Shown here: piece by piece, positions 1 through 6,058 of the stretch
Position numbering within the stretch: the first letter of the stretch is position 1
Layout of the letters: every line of letters starts with the position of its first letter
Position numbers and translations under genes: made by a program
The notes under the pieces: model-generated
Seen by the model: the letters and a program-made list of their open reading frames with translations, nothing else
What the model was told of the DNA's origin: nothing
The model's database searches: none
NCBI GenBank assembly: GCA_913054485.1
Contig: CAJXHQ010000153.1
Coordinates: forward strand, 1-7,357
Source of the DNA: an uncultured Paracoccaceae bacterium
GTDB taxonomy: Bacteria > Pseudomonadota > Alphaproteobacteria > Rhodobacterales > Rhodobacteraceae
Direction of reading: 5' to 3'
Length of the DNA stretch: 7,357 nt

Positions 1-766
1 CTCGCGCACCAAACTGCTGGAATTTGCCAAACAAAACCAGATCCCCGTCGCCAAGGACAAGCGCGGCGAAGCGCCCTTCTCGGTTGACGCGAACCTGCTG
101 CACACCTCCTCCGAAGGCAAAGTCCTGGAAGATCCGGCCGTGGAAGCGCCCGACTATGTCTACCAGCGCACCGTGCACCCCGAGGACGCGCCCGATACGC
201 CCGAACTCATCGAGATCGGGTTTGAAAAAGGCGACGCGGTCAGCATCAACGGCGAAGCCATGTCGCCCGCGACCATCCTGACCAAACTGAACGAGTATGG
301 CGGCAAGCACGGATGCGGCCGTCTGGATCTGGTTGAGGGCCGTTTCGTGGGCATGAAATCCCGCGGCATCTACGAGACGCCCGGCGGCACCCTGCTGCTT
401 GAGGCGCACCGTGGCATCGAATCCATCACCATGGACCGCGGCGCGATGCATCTGAAAGACGAGCTGATGCCGAAATATGCAGAGCTGATCTACAACGGCT
501 TCTGGTACAGCCCCGAGCGCGAAATGCTGCAGGCCGCAATTGATGCCTCCCAGGCCCATGTGACCGGCACTGTGCGTCTGAAGCTCTACAAAGGTTCCGC
601 CACCACCGTTGGCTGCTGGTCCGAGCATTCGCTCTACTCCGAGGCCCATGTGACCTTCGAAGAAGATGCCGGCGCTTACGATCAGACCGACGCACAGGGC
701 TTCATCCAGCTCAACGCGCTGCGTCTGAAACTGCTGGCCGCCCGCAACAAACGCGTGGGCAAATGA
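1..766 (+). CDS. argG: Argininosuccinate synthase, C-terminal part
   Basis: Cytoplasmic enzyme that joins citrulline and aspartate with ATP to give argininosuccinate, the penultimate step of arginine synthesis. The gene enters the window already open (codons in phase with base 2) and 254 residues are visible; family members are about 400-410 residues, so roughly 150 N-terminal residues, including the ATP pyrophosphatase P-loop, lie upstream. Visible family signatures include [17 protein letters not shown] near the left edge, the substrate-pocket stretch [18 protein letters not shown], then [20 protein letters not shown] and [12 protein letters not shown], with the usual EEDAGAYDQ and [10 protein letters not shown] end. 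One oddity is VEGR where I expect VENR just before FVGMKSRG. The TGA overlaps the ATG of the next gene by four bases, suggesting co-transcription and translational coupling. Identification is secure; the start cannot be judged. Confidence 0.97.
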   Translation, partial: SRTKLLEFAKQNQIPVAKDKRGEAPFSVDANLLHTSSEGKVLEDPAVEAPDYVYQRTVHPEDAPDTPELIEIGFEKGDAVSINGEAMSPATILTKLNEYGGKHGCGRLDLVEGRFVGMKSRGIYETPGGTLLLEAHRGIESITMDRGAMHLKDELMPKYAELIYNGFWYSPEREMLQAAIDASQAHVTGTVRLKLYKGSATTVGCWSEHSLYSEAHVTFEEDAGAYDQTDAQGFIQLNALRLKLLAARNKRVGK

Positions 767-1206
767 CCATGGAAGAAGATGACTTCTCTGACGAGCTGGA
801 GATGTTCATCGAGGCTCAGGACACCGTGTGGAACGATGTCCTGGGAGAGCTGAAAGCGGGCAAAAAGACCAGCCACTGGATGTGGTTCGTCTTCCCGCAG
901 CTCGCCTCTCTGGGCAAATCCCACATGGCGCAGCTTTACGGGATCGAGGATCTGGCCGAGGCCACGGCCTATTTGAACCACGAAGAACTGCGCCGCCGCA
1001 TGGTGGACGTCTGCGCGCTGATGCTGGGCCACGCCGGCAAGGATGCAGCGGAAATTCTGGGCAGCACCGATGCAAAGAAACTGCGCTCCTCCGTGACGCT
1101 CTTTGCTGCCGTACCCGGCGCGCCAGAAGAATTGCGCCAGGTTCTGGAAGTTTTCTGCAGTGGCGAGCCTTGCCCTCTGACGCTGGAAGAGCTGGCCGCG
1201 GGCTAA
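763..1206 (+). CDS. DUF1810 domain protein
   Basis: Small soluble protein of 147 residues belonging to the DUF1810 family (PF08837), sometimes labelled calpastatin-like in databases without experimental support. The whole family pattern is visible: FIEAQ at residues 15-19, the signature [10 protein letters not shown] at 37-46, LYGI at 58-61, EATAYLNH at 66-73 and the KLRSSVTLF block at 106-114. There is no signal peptide or membrane segment, so it should be cytoplasmic. Length is typical of the family. The start ATG at 763 overlaps the argG stop (ATGA); a second in-frame ATG at 769 is also possible, and neither has a strong Shine-Dalgarno, which fits coupling to argG translation. A hairpin lies directly after the stop. 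Its biochemical function is unknown to me, and placement behind argG does not prove a role in arginine metabolism. Confidence 0.9.
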   Translation: MTMEEDDFSDELEMFIEAQDTVWNDVLGELKAGKKTSHWMWFVFPQLASLGKSHMAQLYGIEDLAEATAYLNHEELRRRMVDVCALMLGHAGKDAAEILGSTDAKKLRSSVTLFAAVPGAPEELRQVLEVFCSGEPCPLTLEELAAG

Positions 1207-1212
1207 CCTTCA

Positions 1213-1245
1213 TTTCTGCAGCCGGAACCGCCCTGGCTGCAGAAA
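1213..1245 (+). terminator. Hairpin after argG-DUF1810 unit
   Basis: A perfect 11-bp inverted repeat, TTTCTGCAGCC (1213-1223) and GGCTGCAGAAA (1235-1245), starts six bases after the DUF1810 stop. A G-T and a G-C pair can extend it to 13 bp with a 7-base loop. No clear T-run follows on the + strand, so it may act as a weak or factor-aided terminator or as a 3'-end stabilising hairpin. Confidence 0.6.
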
Positions 1246-1262
1246 CCTATTGAATTCCTTAC

Positions 1263-1312
1263 TTTTCAATTCTCCTTTTGATTGCCTATATACGCTGGTT
1301 GCAATCGAGAGA
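1263..1312 (+). promoter_or_regulatory. AT-rich spacer: weak promoter and RBS for DUF898 gene
   Basis: The stretch between the hairpin and the DUF898 gene is strikingly AT-rich compared with its surroundings. A tentative sigma-70 pair is TTTTCA (1263-1268) and TATATA (1287-1292) with an 18-base spacer, each matching only four of six consensus positions. GAGAG (1307-1311), ten bases before the ATG at 1322, can serve as a ribosome binding site. The promoter is inferred from position and composition only. Confidence 0.3.
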
Positions 1313-1321
1313 TTATCGTAA

Positions 1322-2389
1322 ATGAATATACAGCAGGCAGAAGCGGGTTCAGCACCGCAAGATTTCACATTCCGCGGCAGCGCCTCCGAGTTCTTCGGCA
1401 TCTGGATCACAAACCTGCTGCTGTCCATCGTGACACTCGGGATCTACAGCGCCTGGGCCAAGGTCCGGGTGAAGAAATACTTCTATCAGAACACTTACGT
1501 GGCCGGTCGCAACTTCGACTACCACGCCACCGGCGGGCAGATCTTTATCGGCAGGCTGATCGTGGTGGCCGGGCTGGTTGCCTATTCCTTTCTCTCTCTG
1601 GTGCCGGTTATGGGGCCACTCCTGCCCCTGGCATTGATAGCCGTTATTCCCTGGCTGATCGTGCGGGCACTGCGGTTCAATGCGCGGATGAGCAGCTGGT
1701 CCAACGTGCGCTTCGGATTTGACGGCAGCGCCGGTCAGGCCTTCCTGGTCCATTACCTTCTACCTGTCGCCACAGCGCTGACTTTTTTCCTCATGTGGCC
1801 CTTCGCCACCCGCGCCAAACAGAGGTTCTCGGCCAATGGGCACCGGCTGGGGTCATCGCGCTTTTCCTTTGAGAGCGGTATTGGCCCATTTTACCGAGCG
1901 TTCGCCATCGCGGGCCTGTGCATGCTGTGTCTTATGCTCGCCTTCTCTTTGGCGGTCAGGATCAGCGATCTGGACATTGGCGCTATCTTGGACGCACATA
2001 TCACAGATGAGCTGATTGCCCTCTACACCGTCCTCATTTACGCCGCCATTTTTGCAGTCTTCGTTCCCGTCGGGCTGATCTACTCCGCGTTGGTACGCAA
2101 CGTGGTATTCAACAACACCACTTTGGGCATCGGGCACCGGTTCCAGTCCAGCCTCCACGCGGGGCATTACATCTGGATCATTCTGTCCAACATGTTGGTA
2201 AGCTTGGTGACCCTTGGCCTGATGCTGCCCTGGGCCCATGTGCGGATGGCCCGTTACATGGCCTCCGTCACCACCCTGCTGCCCAAAGGTTCGCTTGACG
2301 GCTTCCAAGGCGAAATCGAGGCCGGCGGCTCTGCCATCGGCGATGCCTATGCCGATATCGAGGGCATCGACCTCGGTATTGCGGTCTGA
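1322..2389 (+). CDS. DUF898 (YjgN-type) multi-pass membrane protein
   Basis: Inner-membrane protein of 355 residues of the DUF898 family (PF05987, E. coli YjgN type); molecular function unknown. The hallmark start is present: FTFRGSASEFFGIWITN, then TLGIYSAWAKVRVKKYFY (38-55) and the NFDYHATGGQIFIGRLI block (64-80). Hydrophobic segments lie at about 26-44, 77-97, 98-117, 142-163, 192-214, 231-256 and 283-302, giving around seven spans. The protein is internally repetitive: FFGIWITNLLLSIVTLGIY near residue 24 resembles YIWIILSNMLVSLVTLGLM near residue 283, each followed by a W-A-K/H-V-R motif; a second pair is RMSSWSNVRFGFDG and GHRLGSSRFSFESG. The ATG at 1322 has GAGAG ten bases upstream and begins just ahead of the conserved domain. 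It is followed at 16 bases by an M48 protease, so the two probably form an operon. Confidence 0.9.
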   Translation: MNIQQAEAGSAPQDFTFRGSASEFFGIWITNLLLSIVTLGIYSAWAKVRVKKYFYQNTYVAGRNFDYHATGGQIFIGRLIVVAGLVAYSFLSLVPVMGPLLPLALIAVIPWLIVRALRFNARMSSWSNVRFGFDGSAGQAFLVHYLLPVATALTFFLMWPFATRAKQRFSANGHRLGSSRFSFESGIGPFYRAFAIAGLCMLCLMLAFSLAVRISDLDIGAILDAHITDELIALYTVLIYAAIFAVFVPVGLIYSALVRNVVFNNTTLGIGHRFQSSLHAGHYIWIILSNMLVSLVTLGLMLPWAHVRMARYMASVTTLLPKGSLDGFQGEIEAGGSAIGDAYADIEGIDLGIAV

Positions 2390-2390
2390 G

Positions 2391-2399
2391 AAGGCGAGG
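2391..2399 (+). promoter_or_regulatory. Ribosome binding site fixing the M48 protease start
   Basis: AAGGCGAGG lies just after the DUF898 stop, with its GAGG six bases before the ATG at 2406. This supports 2406 over in-frame starts further upstream inside the DUF898 gene, such as 2238, which would add 56 residues read out of phase through a conserved membrane gene. Confidence 0.65.
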
Positions 2400-2405
2400 C
2401 GCGCG

Positions 2406-3431
2406 ATGGATGTGCCGGTTGCAAATGGCCAGGCCTTTCTGCCCGGCTCTTCTGCCGCGCATCCCGCGCGCCTGATGCGAACCGCCAGCGGCCGGCTGCT
2501 GCTGGCGGACGAAAGCGGCACGGTACTCTCCGAATGTGCCGGCAAAGAGGTGACGGCCGAACCGCGCATCGGACAGGCCGAAAGCCGCGTCATCTTCCCG
2601 GATGGCGCGCTGTTCCTGACCTTCGATCACGCCGCTGCCGGAACTTTGGCGGGCCGGGATCCGGCTGCCGGACTGCTGCACCGGCTGGAGACCTTTCATC
2701 CGCGGCTGGCGCTTTTTGCGCTCTTGTGCCTGGGCGGAGGCTGGCTGTTGTGGCGCCATGGGCTCGGCGCGATGGCGGCAGCGGCGGTGTGGCTGACGCC
2801 GGCGCCGGTCCTTGATGCCATCGACACCGGCACGTTGGCTTCGCTCGATTTGAAGCTGACCCGGCCCAGCGGGCTGAGCGACGACGAAAAGGACAGAGTG
2901 CAGAGGATCTTCCGCGATCTGGACGGCCAGCTGCAGCAACAGGGTGCTGACCTGAGGCTGAAGCTGGAATTCCGCGCCATGCCCGGCTTCGGTGCCAACG
3001 CCTTTGCGATGCCCGGCGGAACTATTGTGCTCACTGACGCATTTGTGCGCATGGCGGACCGGGATCAGATCGCCGGGGTAATCGGGCATGAGATCGCCCA
3101 TGTTGAACGCAATCACGGGCTGACGCAATTCTATCGGGCCGGCGGCGCTTTTCTGATGATCTCGATGATGGCCGGCGACACCGGCCCGGTACTGGAAGAT
3201 CTTCTGCTGGAGGGCAATCTGCTCCTGTCGCTGCGCCACTCGCGCGCGCATGAGCTGGAAGCCGATGCCTTCGGGAGAGCCCTTGCCGACGATGCCGGCT
3301 ATGACCCGGACGGGCTGCTGCGCTTCTTTGCAGCGCTCCAAGCCGAAAGCGGCAGCGAACCGCCCGCCTGGCTCAGCACCCACCCGGCCTTTGATCACTG
3401 GATCAAAGCGCTGAACAGTGAAACAAGGTAG
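2406..3431 (+). CDS. M48 family membrane-anchored zinc metalloprotease
   Basis: Predicted membrane-bound metalloendopeptidase of the M48 (Ste24/HtpX/BepA/LoiP) clan, 341 residues. The zinc site is complete: HEIAH at residues 228-232 supplies two histidines and the catalytic Glu229, and ELEAD at 283-287 supplies the third ligand, Glu283. Other family marks are NAFAMPGGTIVLTD (198-211), before the active site, and the late STHPAFDHWI (324-333). Residues about 20-75 form a small strand-rich N-terminal domain of the kind often found in bacterial M48 proteins, followed by one long or two short hydrophobic spans at about 101-134. There is no cleavable signal peptide. It follows the DUF898 gene by 16 bases and likely shares its transcript. 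By analogy it degrades or processes membrane or envelope proteins; substrate and which side of the membrane the catalytic domain faces are not determined by the sequence. Confidence 0.92.
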   Translation: MDVPVANGQAFLPGSSAAHPARLMRTASGRLLLADESGTVLSECAGKEVTAEPRIGQAESRVIFPDGALFLTFDHAAAGTLAGRDPAAGLLHRLETFHPRLALFALLCLGGGWLLWRHGLGAMAAAAVWLTPAPVLDAIDTGTLASLDLKLTRPSGLSDDEKDRVQRIFRDLDGQLQQQGADLRLKLEFRAMPGFGANAFAMPGGTIVLTDAFVRMADRDQIAGVIGHEIAHVERNHGLTQFYRAGGAFLMISMMAGDTGPVLEDLLLEGNLLLSLRHSRAHELEADAFGRALADDAGYDPDGLLRFFAALQAESGSEPPAWLSTHPAFDHWIKALNSETR

Positions 3432-3486
3432 GCTCCGCTTCCTCTGACTGAAAAAATACAGCGGTAAATTTCCCCGCCAGGGGCAA

Positions 3487-3503
3487 GAGGGGCAAAGCCC
3501 CTC
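3487..3503. terminator. G/C-rich hairpin between convergent genes
   Basis: GAGGGGC (3487-3493), loop AAA, GCCCCTC (3497-3503) forms a perfect 7-bp stem between the M48 stop (3431) and the end of the convergent sulfotransferase gene (3512). On the + strand it is followed by CCCCGTTTTC. A second small stem, CCCC-GCCA-GGGG, precedes it at 3472-3483. On the - strand a run of six T (complement of 3451-3456) lies further on. It can plausibly end transcription from both sides. Confidence 0.6.
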
Positions 3504-3511
3504 CCCCGTTT

Positions 3512-4225
3512 TCAGAGCTTCGCGGCCTTCAGCTCCTCGTAAAACGGCAATGCCTCCTGCAGCACCCCCTGCAGGTGGTCCGGCACCTCCGGCAGCCCCC
3601 CTTCGGCGCCGGCAAAACCGGCAGAGTTCCACACCGCCCCGTACCAATGCGGCGCCCAGACCCCGTCGTCTTTGTGGCCGCCTTTCGGCCAGCTGAGCAT
3701 GCCCGGATCAAAGGGCAGACCAAGCGCATCACAGAGCTGTTCCAGCCTGCCCGCCGGATCTTCGCGGATGTCATGGCTGTCGATCACCAGCGGATTGCCG
3801 CCCCAGGCCTTCACCTCTGCAAATAGCTCCGCCTGCTGCCAGAAACCGATGTCATCCAGCACCGGATTCTCCCGCTTGGCCCCGTAAGACGCGATCACCC
3901 GCGCCGGGTGGCGGATCAGAAAAACATTGCGCACCCTGCGCATCCAGTCCCGCGGTACACCGGGGATCATGTGCTGGGTCATGTGTTTCTGGTACCAGAA
4001 CGGCCGCCCCGCCGGCGACGGACCTGCCAGCCGGGCAGCGACCTCTGCCGCATCCTGCGGCTGGCTCTCCAGAATTTCGGCCCGCATCGGATGCTCCAGC
4101 CCGGTGGCAGCCAGGTAGGCGGCATAGAAGGGCTCATCGGTCACCGCACAGTCACTGCGGCTGCCAAAGGCATACATCATCGCGGTTGACAGGTTCCGCG
4201 GCCCTGACCACATGGCAATCTTCAT
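3512..4225 (-). CDS. Sulfotransferase-fold P-loop protein
   Basis: Protein of 237 residues resembling the bacterial stand-alone sulfotransferase family (Sulfotransfer_5-like), which moves a sulfuryl group from PAPS to an unknown acceptor. The N-terminal motif SGPRNLST (residues 7-14) matches the 5'-phosphosulfate-binding loop, and IRHPARVIASY (104-114) matches the 3'-phosphate-binding segment with its Arg and Ser. DEPFYAAYL (30-38) and YQKHMTQHM (78-86) are further conserved blocks. No signal peptide or membrane span is seen, so it should be cytoplasmic. The ATG at 4225 is preceded by AAGGGAG at a seven-base distance, a strong ribosome binding site. It stands alone, convergent to the M48 gene and divergent from msrA, with no sulfate-activation genes or obvious substrate pathway nearby. 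Catalytic activity and acceptor are inferred from the fold only. Confidence 0.8.
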   Translation of the reverse strand: MKIAMWSGPRNLSTAMMYAFGSRSDCAVTDEPFYAAYLAATGLEHPMRAEILESQPQDAAEVAARLAGPSPAGRPFWYQKHMTQHMIPGVPRDWMRRVRNVFLIRHPARVIASYGAKRENPVLDDIGFWQQAELFAEVKAWGGNPLVIDSHDIREDPAGRLEQLCDALGLPFDPGMLSWPKGGHKDDGVWAPHWYGAVWNSAGFAGAEGGLPEVPDHLQGVLQEALPFYEELKAAKL

Positions 4226-4378
4226 TCTTCTGCTCCCTTGTTTTTGCCGCGACGCTAGGCCCGGGACGCTGGCATTCCAAGCGGTAAATTCCCCTCACCC
4301 TTGCGTGACCCTCCGGCGGTCTGCCTTGCGGAGAGCCAGAGGCGGCGGCAGTGTCGCCAAAAACCCATGGAGAGACCC
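4226..4378. promoter_or_regulatory. Divergent intergenic region, sulfotransferase / msrA
   Basis: This 153-base spacer must hold the start signals of two divergent genes. Visible are AAGGGAG (complement of 4233-4239) for the left gene and GGAGAG (4369-4374) for msrA. I see no convincing -35/-10 pair for either. The element AGCGGTAAATT at 4280-4290 also occurs at 3460-3470 on the far side of the sulfotransferase gene. Confidence 0.4.
4369..4374 (+). promoter_or_regulatory. Ribosome binding site fixing the msrA start
   Basis: GGAGAG with its GGAG six bases before the ATG at 4379 favours that start over ATG 4367 or the TTG at 4301. Starting at 4379 also puts a normal signal peptide exactly at the N-terminus. 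Confidence 0.6.
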
Positions 4379-5044
4379 ATGCGCAGACTGAACAAGGCAC
4401 ACCCCCTGCTACTGGCCGCCGCCCTCGCGGCCGGGCTTTTTGCTCAGGGCAAGGGGCTCACCGCCCAGAACACTGAAACCCTGACCGTTGCGGGCGGCTG
4501 TTTCTGGTGCGTGGAAGGCGATTTTGAAAGTGTGAAAGGCGTCGTGGAAGCCGTGTCCGGCTACACTGGCGGACGGACCGAAAACCCCAGCTACAAAGAC
4601 GTGAGCCGCGGCGGCAGCGGCCATTATGAAGCTGTGCTGATCACGTATGACCCCTCTGTGGTGGGCCGTGAGGCACTGTTGCATATGTTCTTCCGCTCGA
4701 TCGACCCGACGGATGCAGGCGGGCAGTTCTGCGACCGCGGGGAAAGCTACCGCAGCGCTGTGTTTTTCTCTAACCCAAGCGAAAAGGCCCTCGCGGAGGC
4801 GCAGCTGGCAAAGGCGCAGGCAGAGCTGGGCCGCAAGATCGTAACACCCCTGCTGCCGGCTGCGGTGTTTTATGAGGCGGAAGCCTATCACCAGGATTAC
4901 TACAAGGGCAGCAAGGTGGTCTTCACCCGCGGCGGGCCGAAGAAACAGTCGCAGGCCTATAAGTTCTACCGCAAGGGATGCGGGCGGGATGCGCGGGTGC
5001 TGCAGCTCTGGGGTAGTGCGGCCCCCTTTGCCAGGACGCATTGA
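4379..5044 (+). CDS. msrA: Peptide-methionine (S)-S-oxide reductase, exported
   Basis: Repairs oxidised proteins by reducing the S form of methionine sulfoxide; 221 residues. The active-site motif GGCFWCVEGDFE starts at residue 39, with the nucleophile Cys41 and a second cysteine at 44. Other family blocks are GYTGG (61-65), GHYEAV (81-86), GGQFCDRGESYRSAVFF (114-130) and EAYHQDYY (168-175). The tail YKFYRKGCGRDAR carries Cys201, a candidate resolving cysteine. The N-terminus MRRLNK followed by the hydrophobic LLLAAALAAGLFA looks like a Sec signal peptide, with cleavage likely between about residues 22 and 30, so the enzyme probably works in the periplasm. Between the HQDYY motif and the YKFYR tail lies a basic linker that I believe is typical of alphaproteobacterial exported MsrA. 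No msrB lies in the window. Function is secure; export is a good inference. Confidence 0.95.
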   Translation: MRRLNKAHPLLLAAALAAGLFAQGKGLTAQNTETLTVAGGCFWCVEGDFESVKGVVEAVSGYTGGRTENPSYKDVSRGGSGHYEAVLITYDPSVVGREALLHMFFRSIDPTDAGGQFCDRGESYRSAVFFSNPSEKALAEAQLAKAQAELGRKIVTPLLPAAVFYEAEAYHQDYYKGSKVVFTRGGPKKQSQAYKFYRKGCGRDARVLQLWGSAAPFARTH

Positions 5045-5053
5045 CCAGACGCA

Positions 5054-5114
5054 TTGCCGCAAGGCAAAGGGGGGCCAGCCCCCTGACCCCCCGGAGTATT
5101 TTCAGAAAGATGAA
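5054..5114. repeat. Intergenic hairpin repeat, likely bidirectional terminator
   Basis: This spacer between the convergent msrA and kinase genes contains a 5-bp stem with a GCAA tetraloop (TTGCC at 5054-5058, GGCAA at 5063-5067). Next is AGGGGG (5068-5073) pairing with CCCCCT (5079-5084), then a C-run and GGAGTATTTTCAGAAAG from 5093. A G-rich hairpin followed by a GTATTTT..GAAAGATGAA tail is, from memory, a recurrent intergenic arrangement in Rhodobacteraceae. A terminator role is inferred from position and structure. Confidence 0.55.
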
Positions 5115-5129
5115 AGAGCGGGAGCGCGT

Positions 5130-6002
5130 TCAGAAGCGGGCGTCCCGAACCTCCTTGAGATCCGGGATTACATCCGCTGTGCCATGGCGGGTGACCATCA
5201 GCGCACCAGCCCGGGCGGCCTGGGCCATGGCTTGCGGCATCGGCAAACCGCGGTCGAGGCCGGACAGCACATAGCCAGTGAACGTGTCGCCGGCGCCGGT
5301 GGTATCCACCGGAGTCACGGGAAGCGCGGGGATGTCACGTGCTTCGCCTGTTGTGCCGTCGAAATGGCGCGCACCCTTGGCGCCGAGGGTTATGATCACA
5401 TCCTTGACGCCCAGAGCCTGGGGCGCTTTGCCGGTGGCAGCTTGCAACTGCTGCGCTTCCACTTCGTTCAGGATCAGGAAGTCGAGGAAAGGCAGCACCG
5501 CTTGCACGGCCTGCGCATCAAAGGGGGCAGCAGCGTAGGCCACACGCAGGCCGAGGTCGCGGCCCATGCGGGCGGCTTCTGCCTGCAAGGACGTCTCGTT
5601 CTGCATCACCAGGATGTCGCCGGCGGCGGCCTCAGAAAGGGCTGCGCCTAGCGTGGTCGCGGGTATGGCACGGTTGGCGCCGGGAAAAAGGATGATCTGG
5701 TTTTCACCCTCAGGGTCCACGGCAATCACCGCGTGGCCGGTCGGGATGTCCAGCTTTGCGATGTGGCGGGTATCCACCCCGTATTCCATCATCCGGTCCA
5801 CTGCCCAGACCCCGTCCGGGCCCACGGCCCCGATGTGGCAGCAGCGGCTGCCTGCGCGCGCCGCAGCAACAGACATGTTTGCCCCTTTGCCGCCCAGCCC
5901 CCTGTCCAGCGCCGTTGCGGCCAAGGTCTCGCCAGCCGCAGGCAGATGCGGCAGCGCATAGACCAGATCCGCGTTGATGGAGCCGAGATTCCAGATCGCC
6001 AT
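5130..6002 (-). CDS. Ribokinase-like PfkB family carbohydrate kinase
   Basis: Cytoplasmic ATP-dependent kinase of the PfkB/ribokinase family, 290 residues, near the usual 290-310. Visible in order: GSINADLVYALPHLPAAGET (residues 7-26), substrate-binding GGKGANMSVAAARAG (37-51), the lid-side stretch DPEGENQIILFPGAN (96-110), the NEVE motif (179-182), and the ATP/anion-hole signature DTTGAGDTF (233-241) with catalytic base Asp239. The pattern is closest to ribokinase (rbsK type), but related adenosine, pseudouridine or other sugar/nucleoside kinases share these motifs, and no transporter or pathway gene is adjacent to fix the substrate. The start at 6002 is chosen because GAGAGGTG lies seven bases upstream and the conserved domain begins there; a longer reading to 6116 would run through a palindrome and a terminator hairpin. 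It lies downstream of the malic enzyme gene but is separated by that hairpin. Confidence 0.88.
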   Translation of the reverse strand: MAIWNLGSINADLVYALPHLPAAGETLAATALDRGLGGKGANMSVAAARAGSRCCHIGAVGPDGVWAVDRMMEYGVDTRHIAKLDIPTGHAVIAVDPEGENQIILFPGANRAIPATTLGAALSEAAAGDILVMQNETSLQAEAARMGRDLGLRVAYAAAPFDAQAVQAVLPFLDFLILNEVEAQQLQAATGKAPQALGVKDVIITLGAKGARHFDGTTGEARDIPALPVTPVDTTGAGDTFTGYVLSGLDRGLPMPQAMAQAARAGALMVTRHGTADVIPDLKEVRDARF

Positions 6003-6007
6003 GAAGA

Positions 6008-6015
6008 CACCTCTC
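6008..6015 (-). promoter_or_regulatory. Ribosome binding site of the kinase gene
   Basis: On the - strand GAGAGGTG, with its GAGG core seven bases before the ATG at 6002, decides the start over in-frame ATGs further upstream. Confidence 0.6.
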
Positions 6016-6021
6016 ACAGGG

Positions 6022-6034
6022 TTTACCAGGTAAA
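6022..6034. promoter_or_regulatory. 13-bp palindrome in kinase leader, possible operator
   Basis: TTTACC A GGTAAA is a perfect 6-1-6 inverted repeat, 20 bases upstream of the kinase ATG and between it and the upstream terminator hairpin. Its size and place suit a dimeric repressor's binding site controlling the kinase. No cognate regulator gene is in the window, so the role is inference. Confidence 0.4.
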
Positions 6035-6058
6035 TGTTCAACACCAGGGCGGAATGCA

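Noticed and set aside
1853..2593. 246-codon open frame on the - strand opposite the DUF898 gene and the start of the M48 gene
   Set aside because: Low-complexity shadow composition, no domain, and it spans two real genes on the other strand.
2268..3647. Long open frame of 459 codons on the - strand opposite the M48 protease
   Set aside because: Rich in Arg, Gly, Gln and Pro with no recognisable motif, it overlaps a gene with an intact zinc site. It is a typical GC-driven shadow frame.
4311..4333. CTCCG/CGGAG short inverted repeat upstream of msrA as a possible riboswitch or attenuator
   Set aside because: Only five base pairs with a 13-base loop, no expression platform and no match to a known riboswitch class that I recognise.
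4301..4378. Longer msrA start at TTG 4301 or ATG 4367
   Set aside because: Extra residues would put a charged stretch before the signal peptide, and the ribosome binding site matches 4379.
4409..5062. 217-codon - strand open frame opposite msrA
   Set aside because: Shadow of a secure enzyme gene, without motifs or a ribosome binding site.
4872..5651. 259-codon + strand open frame crossing the msrA end and the kinase gene
   Set aside because: It runs through a terminator-like repeat and antisense to a conserved kinase; there is no family resemblance.
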